This document shows, piece after piece, positions 18,955-27,459 of a stretch of DNA of 64,000 bases. Origin of the DNA: Ktedonobacteraceae bacterium (GTDB lineage: Bacteria; Chloroflexota; Ktedonobacteria; Ktedonobacterales; Ktedonobacteraceae); contig DASRBN010000005.1 in NCBI GenBank assembly GCA_035653615.1, positions 62,001-126,000 on the forward strand. The letters are read 5' to 3'. Numbering within the stretch: the first letter of the stretch is position 1; every line of letters begins with the position of its first letter. The position numbers and the translations under genes were made by a program. The notes under the pieces were generated by a model. That model ran no database searches, was not told the origin of the DNA, and saw only the letters and a list, made by a program, of their open reading frames with translations.

Positions 18955-19053
18955 CCAGTTGCGGGTACCACTGACGAGTGCGCTCTACCAATCCGCATTC
19001 TACTGTGGTCGCCCTCCAGTTGCCCTGTTCTCATAGAAACTGAAAGGTCTTCA

Positions 19054-20214
19054 ATGCCCGACAACAATGTGTATCCTCGTTTCTCTGCTGTCGAGTTTGC
19101 CCGTCGTTATGCAGCTCTTCGTGCCACAATGCAAAAAGCCGGCCTCTCCGCGCTCATCGTTTCCGGTACAGTGAGTTCCTACAACGAAATAGCCTATCTC
19201 TCCAACTTCCTGGTAACTCGCGAGGCTATGCTTGTCTTTCCGCTTGAAGGTGATCCTGCCCTTTTCGTGCAAATGTACAATCATGTCCCCACCGCTCGCC
19301 AGATGGCCTGCATAAGCGATGTACGCTGGGGCGGGCCGGATACATCAGTGACAGCCGCCGGAAACGTGCTGGAAAGAGGATTTGGCGAGAGCCGTATTGG
19401 ACTGGTTGGAGCCATCTCCTACAAGCAATATGAAACACTCAGGCGCTTACTCCCAGGCGCAGCGCTCGTCGACTTTATGCCCCAGTTTATACAACTCCGT
19501 CTTATCAAGAGCGACGAAGAGATTGAATTTTTGCGCAAAGGCGCTCAATTCAGCGACCTGGCCATGCAAGCCCTCGAAAACGAAGCGCGTCCCGGAATTA
19601 CAGAACATCAATTGACAGCCATCGTCGAAAAAGCCTATCTTGGACTGGGGGGTAGAACCCATATTCACTACATGGCAACCACCTCCATGCGCAACCCTGC
19701 AGTATGCGTGCCCGCTCAGCACCAATCAGATCGCGTTATCGAAAATGGCGATGTTCTCCTGACCGAAATCAGCGCCCATTATCATAGCTATCCTGGGCAG
19801 ATACTCCGGCCTTTCGCCATTGGCACGCCTCCTACGCCGCAATACCGGCATATGTATGATGTTGCTTCAGAAGCATTTCATCGTATCGCAAGCGTCATTC
19901 GCCCAGGAGCTACTATTGATGACCTACTGGATGCAGCCGAATATATCCATTCCGCCGGATTCACCATCTACGATGACTTACTGCATGGTTTCGGCGGCGG
20001 TTACCTCCCGCCCGTTTTACGAACGAGGCGCACAAGCCCTCAACCTCCGGCGCCATTTATCTTTCAGGAAAACATGACTCTCGTAATCCAACCCAATGTC
20101 ATCACAGCAGATGAGCGTATGGGCGTTCAAGTTGGCGAACTGGTGCTGATAACTCACGACGGGATCGAATCGCTACATCACTATCCGCTACGTTTCGTAT
20201 TATGCGCTCAATAA
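19054..20214 (+). CDS. M24 (creatinase/aminopeptidase P fold) family protein with degenerate metal site
   Basis: A 386-aa protein with an N-terminal creatinase-type domain (about 1-150) and a C-terminal pita-bread domain (about 160-386). In active M24 metallopeptidases five ligands (Asp, Asp, His, Glu, Glu) hold two metals. Here the corresponding positions read E238 in GDVLLTEIS, G248 in YPGQIL, H311 in LLHGFGGG, Q346 in LVIQPN and G361 in VQVGEL. The histidine stays, but the second Asp and both Glu are lost and the first Asp is Glu. This is therefore probably not a prolidase; it could be a metal-independent hydrolase like creatinase, or a binding protein. GAAAGG precedes the ATG. Neighbours give no clue to substrate. 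Confidence 0.82.
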   Translation: MPDNNVYPRFSAVEFARRYAALRATMQKAGLSALIVSGTVSSYNEIAYLSNFLVTREAMLVFPLEGDPALFVQMYNHVPTARQMACISDVRWGGPDTSVTAAGNVLERGFGESRIGLVGAISYKQYETLRRLLPGAALVDFMPQFIQLRLIKSDEEIEFLRKGAQFSDLAMQALENEARPGITEHQLTAIVEKAYLGLGGRTHIHYMATTSMRNPAVCVPAQHQSDRVIENGDVLLTEISAHYHSYPGQILRPFAIGTPPTPQYRHMYDVASEAFHRIASVIRPGATIDDLLDAAEYIHSAGFTIYDDLLHGFGGGYLPPVLRTRRTSPQPPAPFIFQENMTLVIQPNVITADERMGVQVGELVLITHDGIESLHHYPLRFVLCAQ

Positions 20215-20304
20215 TAAATCGAAGATAGTTCTGTTCTTCGTTAATAATGCCGAAATAATGCCGATTTGGTTCTCCAGAATGCTGAAAAATCAGCTAGTTT
20301 GGTG

Positions 20305-20325
20305 TATACTTCATTATGAAGTATA
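20305..20325. promoter_or_regulatory. Perfect 9-3-9 inverted repeat, possible operator
   Basis: TATACTTCA-TTA-TGAAGTATA is a perfect dyad in the 270-bp gap before the membrane protein gene at 20484. Its size suits a dimeric repressor such as a TetR, PadR or GntR member. No regulator gene is adjacent, so the assignment rests on symmetry alone. Confidence 0.4.
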
Positions 20326-20483
20326 TCTCTTGCACATCATAAACAGTAGAGCTAAAGCCATAGGGAGAAAACATCAAATTGTGCTTTTGGTGTACCTGAA
20401 GTAAGGAAGACAGCATCCGTTATAGAGGGGTAACGTGATGCTTTTCGGGAATTGGATTATGCCATCCGCCAAAGGAGTAGAAC

Positions 20484-20885
20484 ATGGATTTCGGCAAATG
20501 GGTCCTTCAAATGGTCTTTGTATTGTTTGTCCTGATCGTTTTAGCCGCCGCCGGTGCGCTCACATTCCCTGGGATTTCTGGCCTTGGTGCGGTTGCCACG
20601 ACTCCGCCGGCCAACCTTTTCTTCCTCTTGCTCTCGATTATCGTCTTGACTTTGATGGCTTTTGCTCTTGGTAGAGGCGTAAAGGGCATAAAAAGTACCT
20701 TCGAAGGCGTTCTACTCGCCTTTGCCAGCAGCATCATGCTCGGTGGAATCTTATCCCTCCTGGCCGTCTTTAAATTCCCCTATTCCATACAAATGAATCT
20801 GACCTGGTTGGGGCCAAACTGGTATGATCCATGGATCGCCGCTTTCCTGGTCGGCGCTCCGATCTTGCTGGTTTACGTTGTGTGA
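20484..20885 (+). CDS. Small hypothetical membrane protein
   Basis: A 133-aa protein with four predicted transmembrane segments (about 7-27, 44-64, 75-95 and 115-133) and almost no polar loops. The ATG follows AAAGGAG by a good distance, so translation is likely. I do not recognise a family. It stands alone, with an inverted repeat upstream and a deacetylase remnant on the other strand downstream. Confidence 0.75.
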   Translation: MDFGKWVLQMVFVLFVLIVLAAAGALTFPGISGLGAVATTPPANLFFLLLSIIVLTLMAFALGRGVKGIKSTFEGVLLAFASSIMLGGILSLLAVFKFPYSIQMNLTWLGPNWYDPWIAAFLVGAPILLVYVV

Positions 20886-20910
20886 AGGCTGCATAGAGTA
20901 TGGCCTCGAG

Positions 20911-21225
20911 CTAGTGACCAGTTGGCGTTAGCGGTGATAAGTTCACTGCTTTCCGTGCCTTCAATTTGTATGTATCGTTAATGAGCTGTATTACCGTCAC
21001 CAGTTTAAAACCATGGTGCTGTAATGCCTCGATAATAACGGGTAGAGCTGCAACAGTCTCCGAGCGGTTCCCTCCGCCGTCATGCATCAGAATAATGCTG
21101 CCATTGCGAGCAGCCGCCAGCGCAGTATTAACGATGCTTGATACTCCCAGGCGCTTCCAATCATTGGTATCCGCGCTCCACATCACTTTCCCAGAACGTG
21201 GTACACTTGTGAATAGGATACCCAT
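20911..21225 (-). pseudogene. C-terminal remnant of a polysaccharide deacetylase (NodB fold)
   Basis: About 104 residues match the second half of NodB-type deacetylases: VMWSADTNDWKRLG, then NGSIILMHDGGGNRSETV with the conserved His/Asp region, and ALQHHGFKLVTVIQLI. The N-terminal metal-binding half and the RPPYG motif are absent. A different frame upstream (ending near 21183) hints at a frameshift. The missing part is replaced by family B repeats at about 21376-21451. The encoded piece cannot form the active site alone. Confidence 0.7.
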
Positions 21226-21375
21226 ACAGGATAGCGGCTCACCTTACGAACCCTTGTGGTTGCCCTGAAGCGGGTTGCTGCCTTTAAATATGTATGGAGC
21301 GGCCACCAGCGCCGATAATGAAGTTTACTAATCAAAATCGGTAATCCGAGCAGCCTGGCCCTGTCATTCTTCGCT

Positions 21376-21451
21376 GTCCTGTCATTCTGAGCGCAGCGAA
21401 GAATCTGCATCGTGGCCATCGAGATTCTTCGCTGCGCTCAGAATGACAGGG
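21376..21451. repeat. Inverted pair of family B repeats
   Basis: A copy of CCTGTCATTCTGAGCGCAGC continuing GAAGAATCT (21378-21406) is followed after about 13 bp by its exact reverse complement (21421-21450), so the whole forms a long hairpin. It lies between the deacetylase remnant and the pgm/manB gene. Upstream of it at 21330-21345 is AATCAAAATCGGTAA, a segment that recurs before other family B copies. Confidence 0.85.
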
Positions 21452-21546
21452 CTAGAGAGTGCTTCCCGATTTTGCCTGTTAAAATTCATCAACGATGTGT
21501 ACGATCAATCGGCCTCTACGGTCGCCTTGAAAGGAGCTACTATACA

Positions 21547-22908
21547 ATGACCACCACCGGCAATATCATTGATCCCAGCATCTTTAAAGCCTACGATGTG
21601 CGCGGCGTTTATGGACAGGACCTCAATGAGGAGATCGTTTATCGCATCGGGCGGGCCGCCGCCATCTATTTGAATGTCCCGGAGATTGTAGTCAGCCGTG
21701 ATATGCGTGTCTCATCTCCTCAACTGGCTGCTGCCCTCATCCGCGGCATCACCGATCAAGGCATCAACGTTGCCGATTGCGGCCTGACCACTACCGACGA
21801 ACTGTATTTCATCGTCGGCAACTATAATTATCCGGCAGGCATCATGATTACGGCATCGCACAACCCCAAGCAATATAACGGCATGAAATTCTGCCGCGCC
21901 GGGGCCGCCCCCATTAGCCTCGATACCGGCCTCGCTGATATACGCGACCTGGCAATACAGGGCAACTTTCCTGAACCACAAAACAAGGGCCAGGTCACTC
22001 ATCGCGATGCCACCGATGACTACATCCAGCACGCCCTTTCCTACATCGACATCAGCAAGATTCGACCGCTCAAAGTCGTCGTCGATGCCGGCAACGGCAT
22101 GGCCGGCATGATTATGCCCCGCGTATTCCAGCACCTGTCGGCCCAACTCGTTCCTCTCTACTTTGAACTCGATGGCACGTTCCCGAACCATCCTCCCAGC
22201 CCGATTGAGCCGGAAAATCTTGAAGCCCTGCGCAAGAAAGTCATCGAGGTCGGAGCCGAATTTGGAGCCGCCTTCGATGGCGATGCCGACCGCATGTTCC
22301 CCGTCGATGAGCATGGCAACATCGTCGATGGCTCCATGGTCATGCTACTCGTCTCCGACAGCATCCTGCGCAAGCATCCCGGTTCCACCATCCTCTACAA
22401 CCTCATCCTCTCGAAGAGCGTCCCAGCCTTGATTGAAAGAGAGGGTGGCAGGGCAGTTCGCACGCGCGTCGGGCACTCGTTTATCAAAGCCGAAATGCGT
22501 AAAGAGAATGCCATCTTCGGCGGTGAGCATTCCGGCCATTTCTACTTCCGCGACAACTGGTACGCAGACTCCGGCCTCATCGCCTTCCTGCTTATCCTCG
22601 AACTCCTCTCCGTCGAAAACAAGCCGCTCTCCCAGCTCATCCGCCCCCTGGATACCTGGGTTCGCAGTGGAGAGATCAACACCCACGTCAACGATGTTCA
22701 GGGCAAGCTCAAGGCCATCGAAGAGCATTTCGGCAAAGACGCCCAATCGCTCGATCACCTGGATGGCATCACCATCGACTATGGCGACTGGTGGTTCAAT
22801 GTCCGCCCATCCAATACCGAACCCTTGCTACGTCTCAATCTCGAAGCAAACACACAATCCCTCATGGAGCAGAAACGTGACGAAGTCCTTGAATTCATCC
22901 GCAGTTAA
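21547..22908 (+). CDS. manB: Phosphomannomutase/phosphoglucomutase
   Basis: A 453-aa alpha-D-phosphohexomutase that interconverts the 1- and 6-phosphates of glucose or mannose, feeding sugar-nucleotide synthesis. The phosphoserine is in MITASHNPKQYNG, the metal loop is DGDADRMFPVD, the sugar-specificity loop is in FGGEHSGHFYF, and the phosphate-binding loop is RPSNTEPLLRLN near the C terminus. The four-domain length is complete. AAAGGAG precedes the ATG at 21547; the open frame upstream comes from repeat sequence and is not used. The dual name reflects that GEHSGH-type enzymes often accept both sugars. The symbol is by family. Confidence 0.93.
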   Translation: MTTTGNIIDPSIFKAYDVRGVYGQDLNEEIVYRIGRAAAIYLNVPEIVVSRDMRVSSPQLAAALIRGITDQGINVADCGLTTTDELYFIVGNYNYPAGIMITASHNPKQYNGMKFCRAGAAPISLDTGLADIRDLAIQGNFPEPQNKGQVTHRDATDDYIQHALSYIDISKIRPLKVVVDAGNGMAGMIMPRVFQHLSAQLVPLYFELDGTFPNHPPSPIEPENLEALRKKVIEVGAEFGAAFDGDADRMFPVDEHGNIVDGSMVMLLVSDSILRKHPGSTILYNLILSKSVPALIEREGGRAVRTRVGHSFIKAEMRKENAIFGGEHSGHFYFRDNWYADSGLIAFLLILELLSVENKPLSQLIRPLDTWVRSGEINTHVNDVQGKLKAIEEHFGKDAQSLDHLDGITIDYGDWWFNVRPSNTEPLLRLNLEANTQSLMEQKRDEVLEFIRS

Positions 22909-22974
22909 TAGATCACTCAGCAAAATCGGTAAGCACCGGTGACGCATGTCATAGTGACGCGCCTCGCGGCGAAG

Positions 22975-23026
22975 CCGCGTAGGGGCCGATTTATCGTACA
23001 CACCGCCGATTTATCGGCCCCCCGGC
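22975..23026. repeat. Family A repeat
   Basis: Core TAGGGGCCGATTTATCG at 22980-22996, a short spacer, then CGCCGATTTATCGGCCCC. The two halves are inverted and form a hairpin. It lies between manB and the dehydrogenase gene. Confidence 0.75.
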
Positions 23027-23062
23027 GCCAATTCACAAAGCTAATATAGGAGACTCTCTTTT

Positions 23063-24097
23063 ATGACTGCCACGAACGACAAACCCATTGTAGTCCTCAG
23101 CCTGGCTCGCCTCGGCGCAGGCTGGTTGGAACGTTTACAGCAAATCTCACCCAACCTGCGTATTGAAAAGCGCTCGCCCGGCGATTTGAATACCATCCCC
23201 ACAGACCTGTGGCGAGAAACCCAGATTCTCTACACCTTCGGCTGGAATCTGCCTGCCCCTGACCAGGTTCCTAACCTGCGCTGGGTGCAACTCTACTCGG
23301 CAGGCGTAAACCAGGTCGTGAATCAGCCCCTTTTCAAAACTGATGTTATCTTCACCACTTCCAGCGGTATTCATGCCGTCAACATCGCCGAATACGTCTT
23401 TACCATGATCCTGGCCTGGTTCCATCGTCTCCCCAGCCTGCTTGAATGGCAGCAAACAGGAGTATGGCCGCCCGAGGCACAATCTCGCTCGGTCTTTCTC
23501 CCCCAGGAATTATGGGGCAAAACCATCGGCATCGTCGGCTACGGCAGCATCGGTCGCCAGGTCGCGCGCCTGGCCGCCGCCTTCGGCATGCGCATCCTCG
23601 CCATGCAGCGCGGCGCCGACCACCGCGATCATGGCTTTCAATTTCCCGGTGTTGGCGACCCCGACGGCTCGCTGCCCGCGCGCTATTACGTCCCGGATCA
23701 ACTCCATGCCATGCTAGGTGAATGCGATATCGTCGTCATCTCCCTTCCATCAACCTCCAGCACACGCGGCCTGTTCAATCGAGCCGCTTTCCAGTCCATG
23801 AAAAACAGCGCTTTCCTCGTCAACATCGCTCGCGGTGACGTCTGCAATCAAGCCGATCTCATTCAAGCCCTGGAAGAGAAACAGATCGCAGGAGCCGCTC
23901 TCGACGTATTCGAACAGGAACCGCTCCCAAGCGATAGCCCCTTATGGCATCTTCCCAACGTCTTTCTCAGCCCCCACATCTCCGGCCTCACCCCCGAATA
24001 TGACAACCGCGTCTCAATGATCTTCGCCGAAAATTTGTGCCGCTACCTCGCCGGCCAGCCCCTCTACAACCTCGTAGACAAAGAACAGGAGTATTAA
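23063..24097 (+). CDS. D-isomer-specific 2-hydroxyacid dehydrogenase family protein
   Basis: A 344-aa NAD(P)-dependent oxidoreductase. The Rossmann motif is IGIVGYGSIGRQVARLAAAF (about 155-174). The catalytic arginine is in LVNIARGDVCNQADL, the glutamate is in ALDVFEQEPLP, and the histidine is in LSPHISGLTPEYDNR. The divergent N-terminal substrate domain and the insert around residues 185-215 place it nearer the glyoxylate/hydroxypyruvate reductase-like group than lactate dehydrogenase or SerA; the substrate cannot be fixed. AGGAG is 11 nt before the ATG. Confidence 0.9.
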   Translation: MTATNDKPIVVLSLARLGAGWLERLQQISPNLRIEKRSPGDLNTIPTDLWRETQILYTFGWNLPAPDQVPNLRWVQLYSAGVNQVVNQPLFKTDVIFTTSSGIHAVNIAEYVFTMILAWFHRLPSLLEWQQTGVWPPEAQSRSVFLPQELWGKTIGIVGYGSIGRQVARLAAAFGMRILAMQRGADHRDHGFQFPGVGDPDGSLPARYYVPDQLHAMLGECDIVVISLPSTSSTRGLFNRAAFQSMKNSAFLVNIARGDVCNQADLIQALEEKQIAGAALDVFEQEPLPSDSPLWHLPNVFLSPHISGLTPEYDNRVSMIFAENLCRYLAGQPLYNLVDKEQEY

Positions 24098-24186
24098 TGT
24101 CTTCCTCTATCCTGGACTGCTCGTACACAATGTAATAGAATCTGAAAAGAAGGAAAAACTAGCAACAAAAAGAAGGAGACAAACAC

Positions 24187-24393
24187 ATGCAAAATACTCA
24201 GAACAGGTGCAGCCAATTGCGCCGGCTCCATACAAACCTCATGCTAGAAATCAATACCATGAAACAAAACATCAGCATGGAAGAGTACGACGGCGTAGCC
24301 AACCCTATCGAGACTGTCAGCATTCTCAAAAGCCTGCAAAATACCCTCCAACTTGTAGAAAATGAACTCAAGAAGTGCCCTCCTGAGCCGTAG
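24187..24393 (+). CDS. Small hypothetical protein
   Basis: A 68-aa acidic, mainly helical protein (LRRLHTNLMLEINTMKQN and SILKSLQNTLQLVENELKK look like two amphipathic helices). AAGGAG lies about 8 nt before the ATG, so it is probably translated. I do not recognise a family. It sits alone between the dehydrogenase gene and the dps gene. Confidence 0.65.
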   Translation: MQNTQNRCSQLRRLHTNLMLEINTMKQNISMEEYDGVANPIETVSILKSLQNTLQLVENELKKCPPEP

Positions 24394-24448
24394 GGCCTGG
24401 AACTTTTCCGCTCGTAGAAACGTAGAATGGACGTGGGTTACTCCACAA

Positions 24449-24466
24449 ACCGGTACTTTTACCGGT
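24449..24466. promoter_or_regulatory. Inverted repeat upstream of dps, possible operator
   Basis: ACCGGTA-CTTT-TACCGGT is a perfect 7-4-7 dyad about 120 bp before the dps start. It could be an operator or a short RNA hairpin. No T-run follows, so it is not a typical terminator. Confidence 0.35.
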
Positions 24467-24584
24467 ACATATACGTAGCTTTAACGTTCCAACCTTGCTC
24501 CTGAAACTGCTCTGCGCAACTCCCTTACCTGTCCATTTTCAGGAGCAAACTGTTTTTACAGCTTCCATCAGGAGAACACATATC

Positions 24585-25142
24585 ATGACAACCAGACAAG
24601 CAACGAAAACCCAATCCAACGGCAAGGTCAAGCTATTCCCTGCGCCCGCACAATTGGCGACACCTACGGACCTGACATCCCAGGAGTCACAGGCAATCAC
24701 CGAAGCGCTCAATCCTCTCATCGCCGACCTGTTTGCTCTCTATGTCAAAACCAAGAACTTCCACTGGCACCTGTCCGGCTCGCACTTCCGCGACTACCAC
24801 CTGCTTTTTGACGAGCAGGCCGACCAGGTCTTCGATGCCGTTGATACCCTGGCAGAACGTGTGCGCCGTGTCGGTGGCACCACCATTCGCAGTATCAGCC
24901 ATATCAGCCAGTTGCAGACAATTGAGGACGATAACAACGAGTTTGTCCCTCCTGGCGAAATGGCCAGGCGCTTGATGCAGGACAACGCCCACCTCGCTAA
25001 GAAGCAGCGGGAAGCGCATCAGGTATGCGAGCGCTGTCGCGATGTAGCCACAGCCAGTCAACTAGAAATCCTTATTGACGAGAGCGAACGCCGCAAGTGG
25101 TTCCTCTTCGAGATCGTGCAAGGATTGAACAATACCGACTGA
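24585..25142 (+). CDS. dps: Dps family DNA-protection / iron-storage protein
   Basis: A 185-aa ferritin-like protein. Dps forms dodecamers that oxidise and store iron and shield DNA from peroxide. The ferroxidase ligands are recognisable in KNFHWHLSG (His) and LLFDEQADQVFDAVDTLAER (Asp and Glu), at the usual spacing for ligands contributed by two subunits. A Lys/Gln-rich tail of about 30 residues precedes the fold and could bind DNA. GGAG precedes the ATG at 24585. Length agrees with Dps rather than ferritin. Confidence 0.93.
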   Translation: MTTRQATKTQSNGKVKLFPAPAQLATPTDLTSQESQAITEALNPLIADLFALYVKTKNFHWHLSGSHFRDYHLLFDEQADQVFDAVDTLAERVRRVGGTTIRSISHISQLQTIEDDNNEFVPPGEMARRLMQDNAHLAKKQREAHQVCERCRDVATASQLEILIDESERRKWFLFEIVQGLNNTD

Positions 25143-25182
25143 CATCGTGCTGTCCTGAGATAGCCCAGGTAACAGGTCGATG

Positions 25183-25351
25183 ATGATGAATATTCACCAT
25201 CAAGATCGGCAAGAAGAGCAGCCACATCCTGTCATTCTGAGCGCAGCGAAGAATCTCAAGTCAGGCGCCGGTCCTGTCATTCTGAGCGCAGCGAAGAATC
25301 TCAGTGTTCTTCGCCAGAGATTCTTCGCTGCGCTCAGAATGACAGGACCGG
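25183..25351. repeat. Cluster of three family B repeats
   Basis: After GAATATTCACCATCAAGATCGG (25187-25208) come two direct copies of the CCTGTCATTCTGAGCGCAGC repeat (25228-25257 and 25273-25303), then one inverted copy (25317-25347). The inverted one can pair with either direct copy. The cluster fills the gap between dps and the convergent propeller gene and may act as a bidirectional terminator. Confidence 0.85.
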
Positions 25352-25393
25352 CAGACGCCACAAACAATGGCCCTATTCATTTGTTCAAACTCA

Positions 25394-27385
25394 TTATTTA
25401 GCGGCAGGCTTCCCCAGGATTTGCCTGTGGTTAAAAGCGTACAGGTTGCGATCATCCGAACCCATATACACCACCCCATCAGCTACTCGTGGAGACGAAA
25501 CAATCATTCCGCCCGTTGTATAGCTCCAGAGCCGCTCACCGCTCTCCGCATTAAGCGCATACAACGTATGATCCTGCGACCCAACATATACTACGCCATC
25601 TGCCAGTGCCGGCGACGAATCAATAATTCCTCCGCTCCTGAAGCTCCACCATTCCTCGCCCGAGTCGGTATCGAGCGCGTATAATCTATGATCGTGCGAG
25701 CCGAAATACACGATCCCATTAGCGACTGCCGGCGACGAATGAATCATATCGCCAGCTTCATACTTCCATACTTCCATGCCGCTAGCAGCATCCAGCGCAT
25801 AAAAGTTGTGATCGCGCGAACCAAAGTAGACTCTGCCCTCCGCAATTGCCGGTGAAGATAGCACAGCACCTTCCGTTTCATAGCTCCATATCTCTTTGCC
25901 CGTCATCATATCCAGCGTGTATAGCTTATAATCATATGAGCCGAAGTAGACCTTTCCATTGTCTACCGCGGCCGAGGAGTAAATAGGCCCACCGGTCGTA
26001 TAACTCCACAACCTCTCACCTGTATTCACATCAAACGCGTAAAAGGTATGATCGTGCGAACCAATCAGCACCATCCCTTGCGCAATTACAGGCGAAGCCG
26101 TAACGTTCCCGCCGGTTGCCGCGCTCCACAACCTGGCTCCCGTACTACCTGCCAGGGCATAGACCAGGTTATCATTCGAGCCGATATAGACCACTTCATC
26201 CACAACTGCCGGTGAAGAATAGATGCTACCTCCCGTCACGTAATTCCACTGCTCATCACCACTCATCGCATCTAATGCATAGACTCTATGGTCGTGCGAG
26301 CCAACGTAGACCAGCCCATTTGCCACCGCCGGCGACGACTGCACGCTTCCTGCCGTCGTATAGCTCCACAGCCTGTCGCTGGTAAATGCATAAAGCTTGC
26401 CATCGCGCGAACCCACATACACTACCCCGTTTGCGACGGCCGCCGCTGCCTCGATGGCATCTCCGGTAGCATAGCTCCACAGCCTTTCGCCTGTTATGGT
26501 AGAGAGCGCGTACAGGTTCGTATCCCAGGAGCCAACATAAAGCACCTCATCGGCAATGACAGGAGCAGCATCGATGGCACCCCCGGCCAGGAAATTCCAC
26601 AGTGACTCGCCGCGAACCGCATCCAGCGCGTGCAACCTGCTGTCGTGCGACCCAATATAGACGACTCCATTGCTCACTACCGGCGAAGAAAGAATAATAT
26701 CTCCCGTCTCATAGCTCCATAACTCCGCGCCCGTACCAGCATCCAGCGCGTAGATGCTATGATCTTGCGAGCCGAAGTACACAACCCCATTGGCTACCGC
26801 CGGTGAAGAACTGATCCTCCCACCCGTCGTAAAAGTCCATACCTTCGCGCCGGTAGAAGCATCCAGCGCGTACAGCGTCCCATCCCAGCACCCGAAGTAA
26901 ACCATCCCATCAGCGATTGCAGGCGTAGACTGAATACCTCCCTCTGCCTCAAAACGCCAGCGCAGGTCGCCCGTGCTGGCATCCAGCGCGTACAGCGAAT
27001 GATCGGTCGAACCTGCATACACCAACCCATCTGCGACAATCGGAGCAGCGTCGATAGCATCCTTCGTGGTGTAGCTCCACAATAGACCACCTGATCTGGC
27101 CTCAAGCGCCACCAGCGTGCCATCAAATGAGCCGGCATACACCACATCGTCAGCCACTGCCGGAGCAGTTTCGACAGTATTGCCCATCAAATACCTCCAG
27201 CCTAACTGCCTGCTGCCGGCATCCAGCGCGTACAAGTTATGGTCGCTTGAGCCGAAATAGATCGTTCCATTGGCCACAACCGGCGAGGAACTGATCGCCC
27301 CCCCTGTAGCATAAGTCCAGTCCAGCCGCAACTCCGGCACATTTTCAGGATAAATTACCCGGTTGCCAGCAGCGTTCTGCGTCAT
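25394..27385 (-). CDS. PQQ-like beta-propeller repeat protein, 16 repeats
   Basis: A 663-aa protein made almost entirely of about 40-residue repeats of the form SSPAVANGVVYFGS, then HxLYALDAxTGxxLW, then SYTTGG. I count 16 such units; the eighth is shortened at GKLYAFTSDRLW. Sixteen units would suit two eight-bladed propellers or one large array. There is no signal peptide, membrane anchor or lipobox; the N terminus MTQNAAGNRVIYPENVP goes straight into the first repeat, so the protein appears cytosolic. PQQ-type repeats of this kind often only bind proteins, as in BamB, and no PQQ dehydrogenase residues are visible. GGGAGGA precedes the ATG. Highly similar repeats suggest recent internal duplication. 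Confidence 0.88.
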   Translation of the reverse strand: MTQNAAGNRVIYPENVPELRLDWTYATGGAISSSPVVANGTIYFGSSDHNLYALDAGSRQLGWRYLMGNTVETAPAVADDVVYAGSFDGTLVALEARSGGLLWSYTTKDAIDAAPIVADGLVYAGSTDHSLYALDASTGDLRWRFEAEGGIQSTPAIADGMVYFGCWDGTLYALDASTGAKVWTFTTGGRISSSPAVANGVVYFGSQDHSIYALDAGTGAELWSYETGDIILSSPVVSNGVVYIGSHDSRLHALDAVRGESLWNFLAGGAIDAAPVIADEVLYVGSWDTNLYALSTITGERLWSYATGDAIEAAAAVANGVVYVGSRDGKLYAFTSDRLWSYTTAGSVQSSPAVANGLVYVGSHDHRVYALDAMSGDEQWNYVTGGSIYSSPAVVDEVVYIGSNDNLVYALAGSTGARLWSAATGGNVTASPVIAQGMVLIGSHDHTFYAFDVNTGERLWSYTTGGPIYSSAAVDNGKVYFGSYDYKLYTLDMMTGKEIWSYETEGAVLSSPAIAEGRVYFGSRDHNFYALDAASGMEVWKYEAGDMIHSSPAVANGIVYFGSHDHRLYALDTDSGEEWWSFRSGGIIDSSPALADGVVYVGSQDHTLYALNAESGERLWSYTTGGMIVSSPRVADGVVYMGSDDRNLYAFNHRQILGKPAAK

Positions 27386-27459
27386 GTCGTCCTCCCTTCA
27401 TTTTGCATCTAAAACCAATCATTATACGAGCAAAACGGCCAACAAAGTTTCTCTGCTAC

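Noticed and set aside
25180-25401. Short open frames with peptides such as SAAKNLSVLRQRFFAALRM
   Set aside because: They are translations of family B repeats. The same peptide appears wherever the repeat occurs (also 21412 and 48206), and there is no ribosome site.
25394-27385. Regularly spaced DNA repeats that could be mistaken for a CRISPR or satellite array
   Set aside because: The period is about 120 bp, in frame and degenerate at third positions; it is a protein repeat.
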